Shown: piece by piece, positions 26,155-34,819 of the stretch | Layout: each line of letters starts with the position of its first letter | How positions within the stretch are numbered: position 1 is the stretch's first letter | NCBI GenBank assembly: GCA_944392965.1 | Contig: CALXYM010000001.1 | Coordinates: forward strand, 62,001-126,000 | Direction: 5' to 3' | Length of the DNA stretch: 64,000 bases | From: an uncultured Spirochaetaceae bacterium | GTDB taxonomy: Bacteria > Spirochaetota > Spirochaetia > Sphaerochaetales > Sphaerochaetaceae | The notes under the pieces: generated by a model | Told to the model about the DNA's origin: nothing | Databases searched by the model: none | What the model saw: the letters and a program-made list of their open reading frames with translations, nothing else | Translations under genes and position numbers: made by a program

Positions 26155-27480
26155 ATGAAAAAACTTTTATCGGTATTGCTTATTGCACTTCTTTCATCTT
26201 TCGTCCTCTATGCAGGTGGCAGCAGTGAGACTGCCTCCGCTCCCGTCGCAACGGCGGAAGTGAATCCTGCTATTGGAGAACGTTTTGCTCAGACAGTGAA
26301 TATTTCTCTTATGAATTCAAAGCCTGAGATCACGGATGCTCTTGAAGAGGGTGCAGCTCTTTTTGGAAGCACGTATAACGTGAATATCGAGGTCGTCGAG
26401 ACCGACAATCCTGGCCTTACGATCGCCCAGCGCTATGCATCAGGTGATGCTCCTACAATCGCCATCGTTGATTCAGCCCAGGTAAAGGAGCTCGCAGGAC
26501 AGAGAATCGCAGATCTCTCCAATGAGCCATGGGTCGAGTATGGTGGAGACGTCATGGGTTACAAGGTAGATGGAAAGGTATACGGAATGCCTCTGACGAT
26601 CGAGAGTATGTGTATCCTTTATAACAAGACAGTCATCGAGGATCTTCTTGGAAGAGAATTCGTTCCGGCTGATTATACATCCCTTGATCAGTTCACAGCT
26701 CTTGTTGAAGAACTCGTGGCAGCGGGAATGGAAACACCTGTTATCCTCTGTTCTGAGGACTGGGCTCTCGGCCATAAGCCAATCCAGTATGTTTATGACT
26801 ATCAGGATGGAACCAAGGCTGGTGCAATCGCATTCCTGAAGGATGTCCATGATGGAAATACGACATTCGAGGACAACAAGGTATTCAACGATGTATATGA
26901 CACGCTTGACCTCTTCATCAAGTACAACATCAACCGTGACGATCCTCTCGCAGCAGACTATGACCTCAATGCAAGTTATCTCGCAGAAGGGGATGCTGCT
27001 TTCTGGGTAAACGGAACATGGGCATGGCCAGATTTCGAGCCATATGCTGTTGAAGGATCTGAGTATGGAATCCTTCCATTCCCAATCAATGACAACCCTG
27101 GACAGGGTAAGGTCGTTGTAGACTCCACAAAGTATATCGTTGCTGATATCATCAACGCTTCTGAAGAACAGCAGCAGGCTGCCAAGATGTTCCTTAACTG
27201 GCTCGTCCTTGATTCTGCAGGACAGGATGTGCTCATCAACAAGTGTCAGATCGTAACAGCATTCTCCAATATCACGCTTCCTCCTACGAACCCGTTCAAC
27301 CTCGGACTTCAGGAGTATATCAATGCAGGCATGACCGTTGATGGTGCTTCTTATATGCCATCTGATCACAGAACAGTACTTGCTCCTGTAATGCAGGCTT
27401 ATGCGGCAGGAGAGGTGTCTAGAGCAGAGCTCGCGACAGCGCTTGATGACTACTGGAAGGCAAATCTTCCTATAGAGTGA
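26155..27480 (+). CDS. Sugar ABC transporter substrate-binding protein (family 1)
   Basis: The 441-residue protein has a signal peptide ending YAGG-SSETAS without a lipobox cysteine. The mature protein has family 1 sugar-binding features: NISLMNSKPEITDALEEGA, YGMPLTIESMCILYNK, AFWVNGTWAWPDFE and the C-terminal region with DDYWKANLP. The start at ATG 26155 has GGAGG 6 bases upstream; an ATG at 26143 contains the RBS itself. It heads an operon with two permeases, LacI, a sucrose phosphorylase and a phosphodiesterase, so the ligand is likely an alpha-glucoside such as sucrose. A hairpin follows the stop. Confidence 0.92.
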   Translation: MKKLLSVLLIALLSSFVLYAGGSSETASAPVATAEVNPAIGERFAQTVNISLMNSKPEITDALEEGAALFGSTYNVNIEVVETDNPGLTIAQRYASGDAPTIAIVDSAQVKELAGQRIADLSNEPWVEYGGDVMGYKVDGKVYGMPLTIESMCILYNKTVIEDLLGREFVPADYTSLDQFTALVEELVAAGMETPVILCSEDWALGHKPIQYVYDYQDGTKAGAIAFLKDVHDGNTTFEDNKVFNDVYDTLDLFIKYNINRDDPLAADYDLNASYLAEGDAAFWVNGTWAWPDFEPYAVEGSEYGILPFPINDNPGQGKVVVDSTKYIVADIINASEEQQQAAKMFLNWLVLDSAGQDVLINKCQIVTAFSNITLPPTNPFNLGLQEYINAGMTVDGASYMPSDHRTVLAPVMQAYAAGEVSRAELATALDDYWKANLPIE

Positions 27481-27492
27481 TTGAGCTTTCAG

Positions 27493-27516
27493 GAAGGATG
27501 CCGCGAGGCATCCTTC
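27493..27516 (+). terminator. Intercistronic hairpin after the sugar-binding protein gene
   Basis: GAAGGATGCC, GCGA tetraloop, GGCATCCTTC: a perfect 10-pair stem followed by ATCTTTAAATAAGG. It lies between the binding-protein and permease genes. Confidence 0.85.
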
Positions 27517-27540
27517 ATCTTTAAATAAGGAGGTTATGCT

Positions 27541-28425
27541 ATGTGGGGAAAGTTGAAGGCAAGACAGAAAGCCCTTTATTATCTGGGCTTTGCAGGTCCT
27601 GCAATGCTTTTTTTCATCATGGTCGTTCTTGTTCCTCTGGTCTATGGTGTCTATCTGACATTCACCGACTGGAATGGAATATCTCTTGATATGAATTTCA
27701 TAGGACTTGAGAACTACAGACAGGTTTTCCATGATACTGTATTCTGGCGTTCACTTGGTCTTACCGTTCTCTATTCCGCTGTTGCCGTTGTCACGACGAA
27801 TCTTGTTGCATTCGGTCTTGCCTATCTTCTCACATCGAAGATAAAAGGGCAGAACCTGCTTCGTGCTGGATTCTTCACTCCGAACCTGATCGGAGGAATC
27901 ATATTGGGTTACATATGGCAGTTCCTTTTCAGCCGTGTCCTTGTAAACCTCTATGATTATATCGGACTTGAAATATTCCGTCGTTCCTGGCTTTCGTCGA
28001 CAGGGCTGGCATTCGCTGCTCTCGTCATTGTCACGACATGGCAGTATTCAGGATACATGATGCTTATCTATATCTCCGGTTTCGTCGGAATCCCACAGGA
28101 TTTCATTGAGGCCGCACGTATCGATGGCGCAACTGATGGAATGATTACAAGACGTATCCGTCTTCCTCTTATGATGCCTTCCATCGTCATCTGTCTTTTC
28201 CTTTCGATAACGAGGACGTTTAAGGTCTATGACCTCAACCTCTCCCTCACAGAAGGAGGACCTTATGGTACTACTAAGATGGCGGCAATGCACATATTCT
28301 CAAAGGCTTTTGAGGAGTACCGTTATGGCATAGGACAGGCAGAGGCGCTTGTATTCTTCGTCATAATAGCCGTTATCGCACTTACCCAGACATATATCGG
28401 TAAGAAAAGAGAAGTGGAGATGTGA
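27541..28425 (+). CDS. Sugar ABC permease (MalF/UgpA type)
   Basis: The 294-residue protein has six membrane segments. The EAA loop reads EAARIDGATDGMITRRIRLP (about 191-210) and the N-terminal phrase FAGPAMLFFIMVVLVPLVYG is typical of family 1 sugar permeases. RBS AAGGAGG. It forms a heterodimer with the next permease. Confidence 0.93.
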   Translation: MWGKLKARQKALYYLGFAGPAMLFFIMVVLVPLVYGVYLTFTDWNGISLDMNFIGLENYRQVFHDTVFWRSLGLTVLYSAVAVVTTNLVAFGLAYLLTSKIKGQNLLRAGFFTPNLIGGIILGYIWQFLFSRVLVNLYDYIGLEIFRRSWLSSTGLAFAALVIVTTWQYSGYMMLIYISGFVGIPQDFIEAARIDGATDGMITRRIRLPLMMPSIVICLFLSITRTFKVYDLNLSLTEGGPYGTTKMAAMHIFSKAFEEYRYGIGQAEALVFFVIIAVIALTQTYIGKKREVEM

Positions 28426-28427
28426 TT

Positions 28428-29279
28428 ATGGACGCAACTATGACAAAAAGAAAAATTCTCTCCGTCATCAAGACGGTATTCGTATACTTTTTACTGATTC
28501 TCTACATGGTGCCGTTCGCTCTCGTTCTCATCAACTCATTAAAGAGCAAGGTCAACATTGTCCGCTATCCGCTTGAAATCATTGATCCGAACGGGCCTCA
28601 GTGGGGAAACTATGTGACTGCATGGGTGGATATGGCTTTCATGCGTTCATTCATGAACAGCTTCATTATAACCGGCTGCAGTATCATACTGCTTCTGGTT
28701 TTCTCCGCCATGGCTGCATATCTTTTTGTCCGCACAGACTGGAAGATCTGCAAAGTAAGCTTTTCCGTGATGGTCGCATCCATGGTTATCCCGTTCCAGG
28801 TCATCATGATTCCTCTCGTGTCAATCTATGGAGCAAAGTTCGGGATCCTTAATTCGAAGACCACTCTCATACTGATGAACTTCGGATTTGGAACGGCAAT
28901 GTGTACGTTCATGTGTCATGGATTCATAAAAAGCAACATACCGATGGCAATAGAGGAGGCTGCACGTATCGATGGAAGCTCTCCGATCGGGGTATTCTTC
29001 AGGATTGTCTTTCCTCTGATGAAACCCATACTCTCAACCATTGCGATCCTAGAGATCCTCGGGCTTTGGAATGATTATCTCCTTCCATCATTGATTCTTA
29101 CACATAAGGAGCTCTATACACTTCCAATCGCCATAAGGACGTTCTATGGAAGTTTCTCGAATGATTACGGTAACATCATGGCAGGCCTTGTTATGTCTGT
29201 TTTTCCGATCATCGTGATCTATCTCTTCTTCCAGAAACATATAACCGCGGGTATAATATCAGGTGCTGTGAAAGCATGA
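28428..29279 (+). CDS. Sugar ABC permease (MalG/UgpE type)
   Basis: The 283-residue protein has six membrane segments and the EAA loop EEAARIDGSSPIGVFFRIVF. The ATG at 28428 lies 2 bases after the first permease stop, with GGAG upstream. LWNDYLLPSLIL is the usual MalG-type C-terminal phrase. No ATPase gene accompanies the pair; a shared MsmK/MalK-type ATPase from elsewhere must serve. Confidence 0.93.
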   Translation: MDATMTKRKILSVIKTVFVYFLLILYMVPFALVLINSLKSKVNIVRYPLEIIDPNGPQWGNYVTAWVDMAFMRSFMNSFIITGCSIILLLVFSAMAAYLFVRTDWKICKVSFSVMVASMVIPFQVIMIPLVSIYGAKFGILNSKTTLILMNFGFGTAMCTFMCHGFIKSNIPMAIEEAARIDGSSPIGVFFRIVFPLMKPILSTIAILEILGLWNDYLLPSLILTHKELYTLPIAIRTFYGSFSNDYGNIMAGLVMSVFPIIVIYLFFQKHITAGIISGAVKA

Positions 29280-29300
29280 TATTTTAAAGAGGTGTTTGAT

Positions 29301-30272
29301 ATGGTTACCATCAAGGATGTTGCTAAGAAGGCTGGGGTCTCAACTGCTACCATTTCAAGGGTCATAAACAATAAGGGATCCTTAAGTGGAAAGACAATAG
29401 CTAAGGTGAACAAGGCTATGAATGAGCTAGGTTACAGCCCTAACAGTCTTGCGAGATCTCTTGTAAAGGGGCTTTCTACTTGTATCGGGGTTATCCTTCC
29501 TTCTCTTAAGCAGCCATATTGGGCTTTGGTGGCCAATGAGCTTGAGCGGGTTGCTGCGAAAATGGGATATACGGTAATGATTACGGTTTCAGAAGATGAT
29601 CCCGAGTTGTATAAGAAGAAATATGCCTCCTTGGAAGCCAGTAGGCCGGTAGGAATAGTGACTTCCTATATAAATGATACGGAGGATTTCATCAGCAAAC
29701 CCTCCGTACCGACGGTCATCTGGGCAAACACGAACTACAGCCCATCTGTCGCTTCTGACGACTATCAGGGAGGAGTCCTTGCCACCCGTCATCTGATAGC
29801 AAAAGGCTGTCGAAATCTCATCCATGTTGGTGGAAATCTAAAAGGAAGAAGTTCCGGTAATGCCAGGTCTTTCGCTTTTATTGAGGAGTGTAAGAAGGCC
29901 GGAATAAAATACAAGGTGTATGAGGTGAGTGAGAAGGATACCAGGAATCTCGATTACTCGCAGATCATAAGTCAGGTTTTCTATGAGAATACGGACTTTG
30001 ACGGAGTTTTCGCCAGTAATGACGTCCTTGCCATCCATTGCATACACATGGCGTACTCAATGGGATATAAGATCCCTGAAGATATAAAGATAGTGGGATA
30101 TGACGATGTGGATTTCTGCACGCTCATATATCCGCAGTTGACAACAGTGCATCAGCATATCGATAAGATTGCTGAGAGGGTGCTGGATACACTTTTTTGT
30201 ATCGCAGAAGGGAGGGAAGTTCCTGAAAAACAGGTTCTTCCCGTCTCGTTAGTAGAAAGAAAGACTACTTAG
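29301..30272 (+). CDS. LacI-family repressor of the sucrose-type operon
   Basis: The 323-residue protein has the LacI HTH (VTIKDVAKKAGVSTATISRV) with the hinge helix NSLARSLVKG and a sugar-binding core (VIWANT, GCRNLIHVGG, FASNDVLAIH, VGYDDVDF). ATG 29301 after GAGGTG is used; the frame opens 9 bases earlier at GTG. It is encoded inside the operon it probably controls, with AACGTT sites at the operon promoter. Effector unknown, likely the imported glucoside or its product. Confidence 0.92.
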   Translation: MVTIKDVAKKAGVSTATISRVINNKGSLSGKTIAKVNKAMNELGYSPNSLARSLVKGLSTCIGVILPSLKQPYWALVANELERVAAKMGYTVMITVSEDDPELYKKKYASLEASRPVGIVTSYINDTEDFISKPSVPTVIWANTNYSPSVASDDYQGGVLATRHLIAKGCRNLIHVGGNLKGRSSGNARSFAFIEECKKAGIKYKVYEVSEKDTRNLDYSQIISQVFYENTDFDGVFASNDVLAIHCIHMAYSMGYKIPEDIKIVGYDDVDFCTLIYPQLTTVHQHIDKIAERVLDTLFCIAEGREVPEKQVLPVSLVERKTT

Positions 30273-30281
30273 GAGGTTTTG

Positions 30282-31748
30282 ATGCAACAGAGGATTGCAA
30301 ACAAGATAATGTTGATCACCTATCCGGACAGCATCGGAAATAATTTCCATGATCTGGATGAGTTCTTGACCCGTTACTATGATGGGGCGATTGGAGGGCT
30401 TCACATCCTTCCGTTCTTCCCATCCTCTGCGGACAGGGGTTTTTCTCCCATCACGTATAAGGAGGTGGATTCCTCTTTCGGTTCATGGAAGGACATAATG
30501 AATTTCAGTCAGAAATACTATCTGATGTACGATTACATGATCAATCATATTTCTGATGAGAGCGAAGTGTTTAAGGATTTTGTAAAGAATAAGGATAAAT
30601 CAAAATACTGGGATTTCTTCATAAAGTATAAGGATTTCTGGAAAAACGGAAACCCGACGGAAGAGGAAGATGCCATTCTTTACAAGAGAAAGGAGCATCC
30701 ATATGTCGACGTTAAATTCGAAGACGGTTCTGTTGAGAGGATCTGGAGCACTTTCAGTGATCATCAGATGGATATCAATATACAGCGCTCAGCGGTCGCA
30801 AAGGACTTTATGAAGGAGAACCTCAGCTTCCTTGGGGAGCATGGTGCTGCATTGATCCGTCTCGATGCGTTCGCATACGCGACGAAGAAGGCCGGAACCG
30901 ACTGCTTCTTCGTAGAGCCGGAGGTCTGGGACCTGATTGATGAATGCAGAAAATTCCTCGCGCCCTATGGAGTGGAGGTCCTCCCAGAGATCCATGAGAA
31001 CTATTTCATCCAGAAGAAGCTTGAGGAAAGAGGTTACTGGACTTATGATTTCCAGCTTCCGATGCTGATAATCAACGCGTTCTTTACCGGACGGACCCTT
31101 TATCTTAAGAACTGGATGACATTCTGTCCGAGAAAGCAGTTCACGACTCTTGATACGCATGACGGTATAGGAGTTGTCGATGTACGTTATCTTCTTCCTG
31201 ATGATGAACTGTTGAAAACGAAACAGCATGTGTTTGAGATCAATCCGAATATCACGGAGGTATATGCGAAGACGAACAGGGCGATCACGTTCTCATCCTT
31301 TGATACTTACCAGATCAACTGTACATATTTCTCTGCCCTCGGAGAGGACGAGAAAAAATACCTGATCTCCCGTGCCGTACAGTTCTTTGCACCGGGTATC
31401 CCTCAGGTCTATTACTGCGGTCTCTTCGCAAGCAAGAATGATTTCGATCTCTTCCATAAGACAGGGGAGCCGAGAAATGTCAACAGGCATTATTACACCC
31501 TTGAGGATGTTGAGAAGGAGATGGAACGTCCTGTTGTAAAAGCATTGAAGCGCTTGATGCTCTTCAGGAACAACCATCCTTCATTTAATGGAACGTTCTC
31601 CCTCCTTTCTTCTGACGAGCATTCTGTAAGAATCCGCTGGCAGAACGGCATCGAGTACTCAGAGCTTTATGCGAACTTCAAGAACTTGGAATATAGGATT
31701 ATCTATTCAGACAATGCTGAGGAGAAGGTCCTGGAGGTCGAACAATGA
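30282..31748 (+). CDS. gtfA: Sucrose phosphorylase (GH13_18)
   Basis: This enzyme of 488 residues cleaves an alpha-glucoside, classically sucrose, with phosphate to give glucose-1-phosphate. GH13 residues are visible: nucleophile Asp in LIRLDAFAYATKKAGT, acid/base Glu in EVLPEIHENY and the third acid in LDTHDGIGVVDV. The phrases QINCTYFSALG, RAVQFFAPGIPQVYYCG and RNVNRHYYTLE are those of sucrose phosphorylase, and the length equals that family. Related GH13_18 enzymes act on glucosylglycerol, glucosylglycerate or sucrose-6-phosphate, so the acceptor is not certain. RBS AGGAGG; ATG 30282 rather than TTG 30279. Overlaps the phosphodiesterase start. Confidence 0.88.
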   Translation: MQQRIANKIMLITYPDSIGNNFHDLDEFLTRYYDGAIGGLHILPFFPSSADRGFSPITYKEVDSSFGSWKDIMNFSQKYYLMYDYMINHISDESEVFKDFVKNKDKSKYWDFFIKYKDFWKNGNPTEEEDAILYKRKEHPYVDVKFEDGSVERIWSTFSDHQMDINIQRSAVAKDFMKENLSFLGEHGAALIRLDAFAYATKKAGTDCFFVEPEVWDLIDECRKFLAPYGVEVLPEIHENYFIQKKLEERGYWTYDFQLPMLIINAFFTGRTLYLKNWMTFCPRKQFTTLDTHDGIGVVDVRYLLPDDELLKTKQHVFEINPNITEVYAKTNRAITFSSFDTYQINCTYFSALGEDEKKYLISRAVQFFAPGIPQVYYCGLFASKNDFDLFHKTGEPRNVNRHYYTLEDVEKEMERPVVKALKRLMLFRNNHPSFNGTFSLLSSDEHSVRIRWQNGIEYSELYANFKNLEYRIIYSDNAEEKVLEVEQ

Positions 31749-33037
31749 GAAAGGTCGTAGTCGTCTCTTCTGATGCAATGGTCGGAGAGGATCTTGAAAT
31801 CTATAAGGAGATGCCAAGCTACAAAAGGCTCTTTGAAGGTGGGTCGAGGGTCCAGAAGGTCTCCTCGATCTATCCTACTGTGACATTTCCTGCTCATGCG
31901 ACGATGATGAGTGGATTCTATCCAGGAAGACACGGTATCTTTTCGAACATGCAGCTCATCCCAGGAAGCGATCCCACACCATGGCAGTGGAACAGTGATT
32001 TCCTTAAGTGTACAGACATTTTCAAAGAGGCAAAGAAGAAAGGGCTTACAACCGCCGCAGTCCTCTGGCCTGTCACTGCTTTCAATCCCTCAATCGATTA
32101 TCATATTGCAGATTACTGGGCCCAGGGAGATGGCGATACCACCCTGGAAGCATTTAAAAGGGCTGGTGCATGTGACAGTGTCATGGAGATCATTAAGAGA
32201 CATATGCCTCTCTTTGAAGGCAGAGAGAGGATACATCCGTACAGGGATGATTTCGGGATGCACTGTGCTGCGGACATCATCAGGGAGTTTGCTCCTGATC
32301 TTCTTATGGTACATCCTGCGAACATCGATGATGCAAGGCATAAGTACGGGGTATTCGGGCCTCATATCAAGGATGCTTTGAGAGATCTTGATAAATGGAT
32401 GCTCTTGATAGCCGATGCCCTTGAGGAGAGAGGAATCCTGGAAGAGACGGATATCTTCCTTGTAAGTGATCATGGACAACTTGATGTCAGAAGAAACATA
32501 GCGTTGAATGTGATATTCAGGGAGAATGGTCTTATCGATGTAGCTGAGGATGGAAGCATCAGAGACTGGAAGGCCTGGTGTCTTTCAAACGGCATGTCCG
32601 CAATCGTTTTCCTCAAAGATAAGAGGGACAAGGATCTTCATGACAGGGTACGTTCTCTTCTCGATGATCTTCTTGAAGAGGGTCTTTACGGATTCTCACG
32701 CATATTCGAGGAAGAGGAGGCGATGAAGATCTACAGCTATGGAGGACCTTTTTCCTTTGTGCTTGAGACGGATGGCTACACCGCATTTGCTGACTCATAT
32801 GAACGGCCACTTGTAAAACCTCTTGATAATTCTGATTACAGATTCGGTAATGCGACCCATGGCTATCTGCCAGAGAAGGGGCCTCAGCCGCTTCTGGTTG
32901 CAAAGGGTCCTCATATAAAAAGCGGTATAGTGGTAGAAAAGAGCCACATAGTAAATGAGGCTCCTACATACGCATCCATATTGGGCTTTGAGATTCCCGG
33001 TGCAGATGGCACTGCGATAAAGGAAATACTAAAATGA
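31745..33037 (+). CDS. Type I phosphodiesterase/nucleotide pyrophosphatase-family enzyme
   Basis: The 430-residue protein is an alkaline phosphatase superfamily hydrolase. The nucleophile Thr lies in YPTVTFPAHATMMSG (about residues 42-56); further metal ligands are in VSSDAM, PANIDDARHKYG, VSDHGQLD and NATHGYLPE. No signal peptide is seen, so it is probably cytoplasmic. It is coupled to the phosphorylase by an ATGA overlap, which implies that the imported substrate or its product carries a phosphodiester or pyrophosphate bond; this is inferred. It closes the operon, with a terminator after it. Confidence 0.85.
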   Translation: MRKVVVVSSDAMVGEDLEIYKEMPSYKRLFEGGSRVQKVSSIYPTVTFPAHATMMSGFYPGRHGIFSNMQLIPGSDPTPWQWNSDFLKCTDIFKEAKKKGLTTAAVLWPVTAFNPSIDYHIADYWAQGDGDTTLEAFKRAGACDSVMEIIKRHMPLFEGRERIHPYRDDFGMHCAADIIREFAPDLLMVHPANIDDARHKYGVFGPHIKDALRDLDKWMLLIADALEERGILEETDIFLVSDHGQLDVRRNIALNVIFRENGLIDVAEDGSIRDWKAWCLSNGMSAIVFLKDKRDKDLHDRVRSLLDDLLEEGLYGFSRIFEEEEAMKIYSYGGPFSFVLETDGYTAFADSYERPLVKPLDNSDYRFGNATHGYLPEKGPQPLLVAKGPHIKSGIVVEKSHIVNEAPTYASILGFEIPGADGTAIKEILK

Positions 33038-33042
33038 TTACT

Positions 33043-33064
33043 GCACCTCTCAGATGGGAGGTGC
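33043..33064 (+). terminator. Terminator of the sucrose-type operon
   Basis: GCACCTC (33043-33049), loop TCAGATGG, GAGGTGC (33058-33064), then TTTCTTT. Confidence 0.85.
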
Positions 33065-33084
33065 TTTCTTTAAAAGAAAAGGTT

Positions 33085-33118
33085 TTGAATATCTCTTTCC
33101 TGGTGTTATGCTTATGGC
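33085..33118 (+). promoter_or_regulatory. Promoter for a leaderless mRNA
   Basis: TTGAAT (33085-33090), 16 bases, TGT-TATGCT (-10 33107-33112); the ATG at 33119 follows after 6 bases and has no RBS. Confidence 0.6.
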
Positions 33119-34039
33119 ATGAAGAAAACATTTTTAACAATTCTTTCTATCATGCTTTGCCTCTCAGCTTTCGCTTCTGAGCCGTTTGTGACAATCTCAA
33201 CTGCAGCTCCTTTGATGCTCTATTCCGGAAGCATGGAAAGCGAAAGCATGGATATTTCATCTGTTTATGGCTATTCAGCCCAGCCCGTGATAATTCCATT
33301 TATTGTAAGAGATTCTGGTCTCAGTTTTGATGACTTGATTTCAAATAATCCATTCAAGGTCGCTCAAGCTGTAGTTGATGCAATCGTCCTTGCCGGATCA
33401 TTTAGTGATTTCTATGCTATAAGCGGTTCTGGTTCCATTACCATTTCTCCAGATATGTCTACAATCGAGGATGGGATATTCTCTTTCCAGATCGGATATG
33501 ATGATGTCTCCATGATCTATCAGGCAGGCGGTTATAGTGAGGCATCATCTATTGATGGAACATCTGCTATTTCCATTATCTGGTCAGATGATTCGATATT
33601 CACCCTTTCTGTTGATGCTGATACCACGCTCTCGGGCAAGGGAGATGTTTCCATTGATGTTTTCCTCGATTATGATACCCTGAACGCGTATCTTGATAGC
33701 TCCGGTTATTCTCTTTCAGAATTGAGACCTTATATCATTGAGATGCTCTCTGCAGAGTTCGCTCCAGAGCTTATCTCAATGCTTGTCGGAGTTGATATCT
33801 CATCTGTCAGCACTGATGATCTGATTGCAATATTAGAAGAGAGGAACATGCTTGATATCCTTGATGCCCTCACTTTCATAATCATGGCATCAGAGGATTA
33901 CCGGTTGAGTTCAACTGATCCATTCACGATGTGCTTTACCCCTGTCTTAAGTGTGGATGGGCATGTCAGGGATGATTTTGATCTGGATTCCCTTATAAAG
34001 ACATTCGTGAAAGTTTATCATTTCACAGAAATGTTCTGA
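33119..34039 (+). CDS. Exported protein of unknown function
   Basis: The 306-residue protein has a signal peptide (MKKTFLTILSIMLCLSAFAS) cleaved near AFA-SEP. The mature part is rich in Ser, Asp, Tyr and Ile with alternating strands and little charge (GSGSITISPDMSTIEDGIFS), suggesting a beta-rich surface or periplasmic protein. Two helical stretches lie near the C-terminus (LRPYIIEMLSAEFAPELISM, LDILDALTFIIM). I recognise no family. A leaderless promoter and its own terminator make it a single-gene unit. Confidence 0.75.
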   Translation: MKKTFLTILSIMLCLSAFASEPFVTISTAAPLMLYSGSMESESMDISSVYGYSAQPVIIPFIVRDSGLSFDDLISNNPFKVAQAVVDAIVLAGSFSDFYAISGSGSITISPDMSTIEDGIFSFQIGYDDVSMIYQAGGYSEASSIDGTSAISIIWSDDSIFTLSVDADTTLSGKGDVSIDVFLDYDTLNAYLDSSGYSLSELRPYIIEMLSAEFAPELISMLVGVDISSVSTDDLIAILEERNMLDILDALTFIIMASEDYRLSSTDPFTMCFTPVLSVDGHVRDDFDLDSLIKTFVKVYHFTEMF

Positions 34040-34140
34040 TTATGGAATTTTCCTAAGAGGGATGTATTTCTGCTTTGTATGTTCCATTCAAATGTTGATA
34101 ATGGATATTTATAACATTCTTTAAACGATTTCATTTTCAT

Positions 34141-34167
34141 TGCTTCCGGACGTCTCATTCGGAAGCA
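34141..34167 (+). terminator. Terminator after the exported protein gene
   Basis: TGCTTCCG (34141-34148), 11-base loop, CGGAAGCA (34160-34167), then TTTTTATTTATTG. Confidence 0.85.
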
Positions 34168-34233
34168 TTTTTATTTATTGCTGATTAAATTGCTGTTTAT
34201 ATATAGTTTATCTCTATCATGTAAAACTTGGTT

Positions 34234-34818
34234 ATGATAAAGAAGATAATAACTTCTATCAGCCTTGTGTTGTTATTAGCGATAGTCGTTGCGGCCGTTG
34301 TGTTTCTTCGGCAGGGGTTTTTCAGTGATCAGCAGCGGCTTATCGACCTGGTAAAAGGATATGGAATGATAGGTCCTATACTATTTCTCCTCATCCAGAT
34401 TATACAGGTCGTTCTTCCTATAATTCCCGGAGGGATAAGCTGTCTTGCCGGAGTCCTTGCCTTTGGAGCTCTGAAGGGGTTCATCCTAAATTATATCGGA
34501 ATCTGTATCGGTTCCGTGTTCGCATTTCTTCTATCACGTCGATATGGAAGGAGAGTGATAGAAAACTTATTTGATCATGAGCAGATAGCAAAATATGATG
34601 ATAAGACTAGATCCAAGACGTTTAACATGTTCTTCGCATTCGCAATCTTTTTTCCTTTCGCTCCTGATGATCTTCTCTGCTATCTTGCGGGAACCACCCG
34701 TATGAGTTTTAACAGCTTCCTATGCATAATCCTTTTCTGCAAGCCGTTCTCCATATTCCTTTATAGTCTTTTTTTGCAAATCGGATGGGATAAGGCTCTT
34801 TCCTTTCTTGGAGGATGA
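34234..34818 (+). CDS. TVP38/TMEM64 (DedA-like) membrane protein
   Basis: The 194-residue protein has four to five membrane segments and the SNARE-associated/VTT pattern: LIQIIQVVLPIIPGGISCLAGVLAFG, the GSVFAFLLSRRYGRRV arm and FFPFAPDDLLCYLAGTTRMS. VTT proteins are thought to act in lipid scrambling or transport. Start is ATG 34234, or TTG 34228 which lies 7 bases after a TATCAT -10; no RBS is seen for either. The gene runs into the glycosyltransferase gene, whose RBS (GGAGG) lies at its end, so the two are likely co-transcribed. Confidence 0.85.
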   Translation: MIKKIITSISLVLLLAIVVAAVVFLRQGFFSDQQRLIDLVKGYGMIGPILFLLIQIIQVVLPIIPGGISCLAGVLAFGALKGFILNYIGICIGSVFAFLLSRRYGRRVIENLFDHEQIAKYDDKTRSKTFNMFFAFAIFFPFAPDDLLCYLAGTTRMSFNSFLCIILFCKPFSIFLYSLFLQIGWDKALSFLGG

Positions 34819-34819
34819 T

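Noticed and set aside
26473-27732. Long minus-strand open frame (419 codons) opposite the sugar-binding protein gene
   Set aside because: It lies antisense to a well-supported gene, is rich in Cys, Ile and Arg from reversed codons, and has no family motif. It is a shadow frame.
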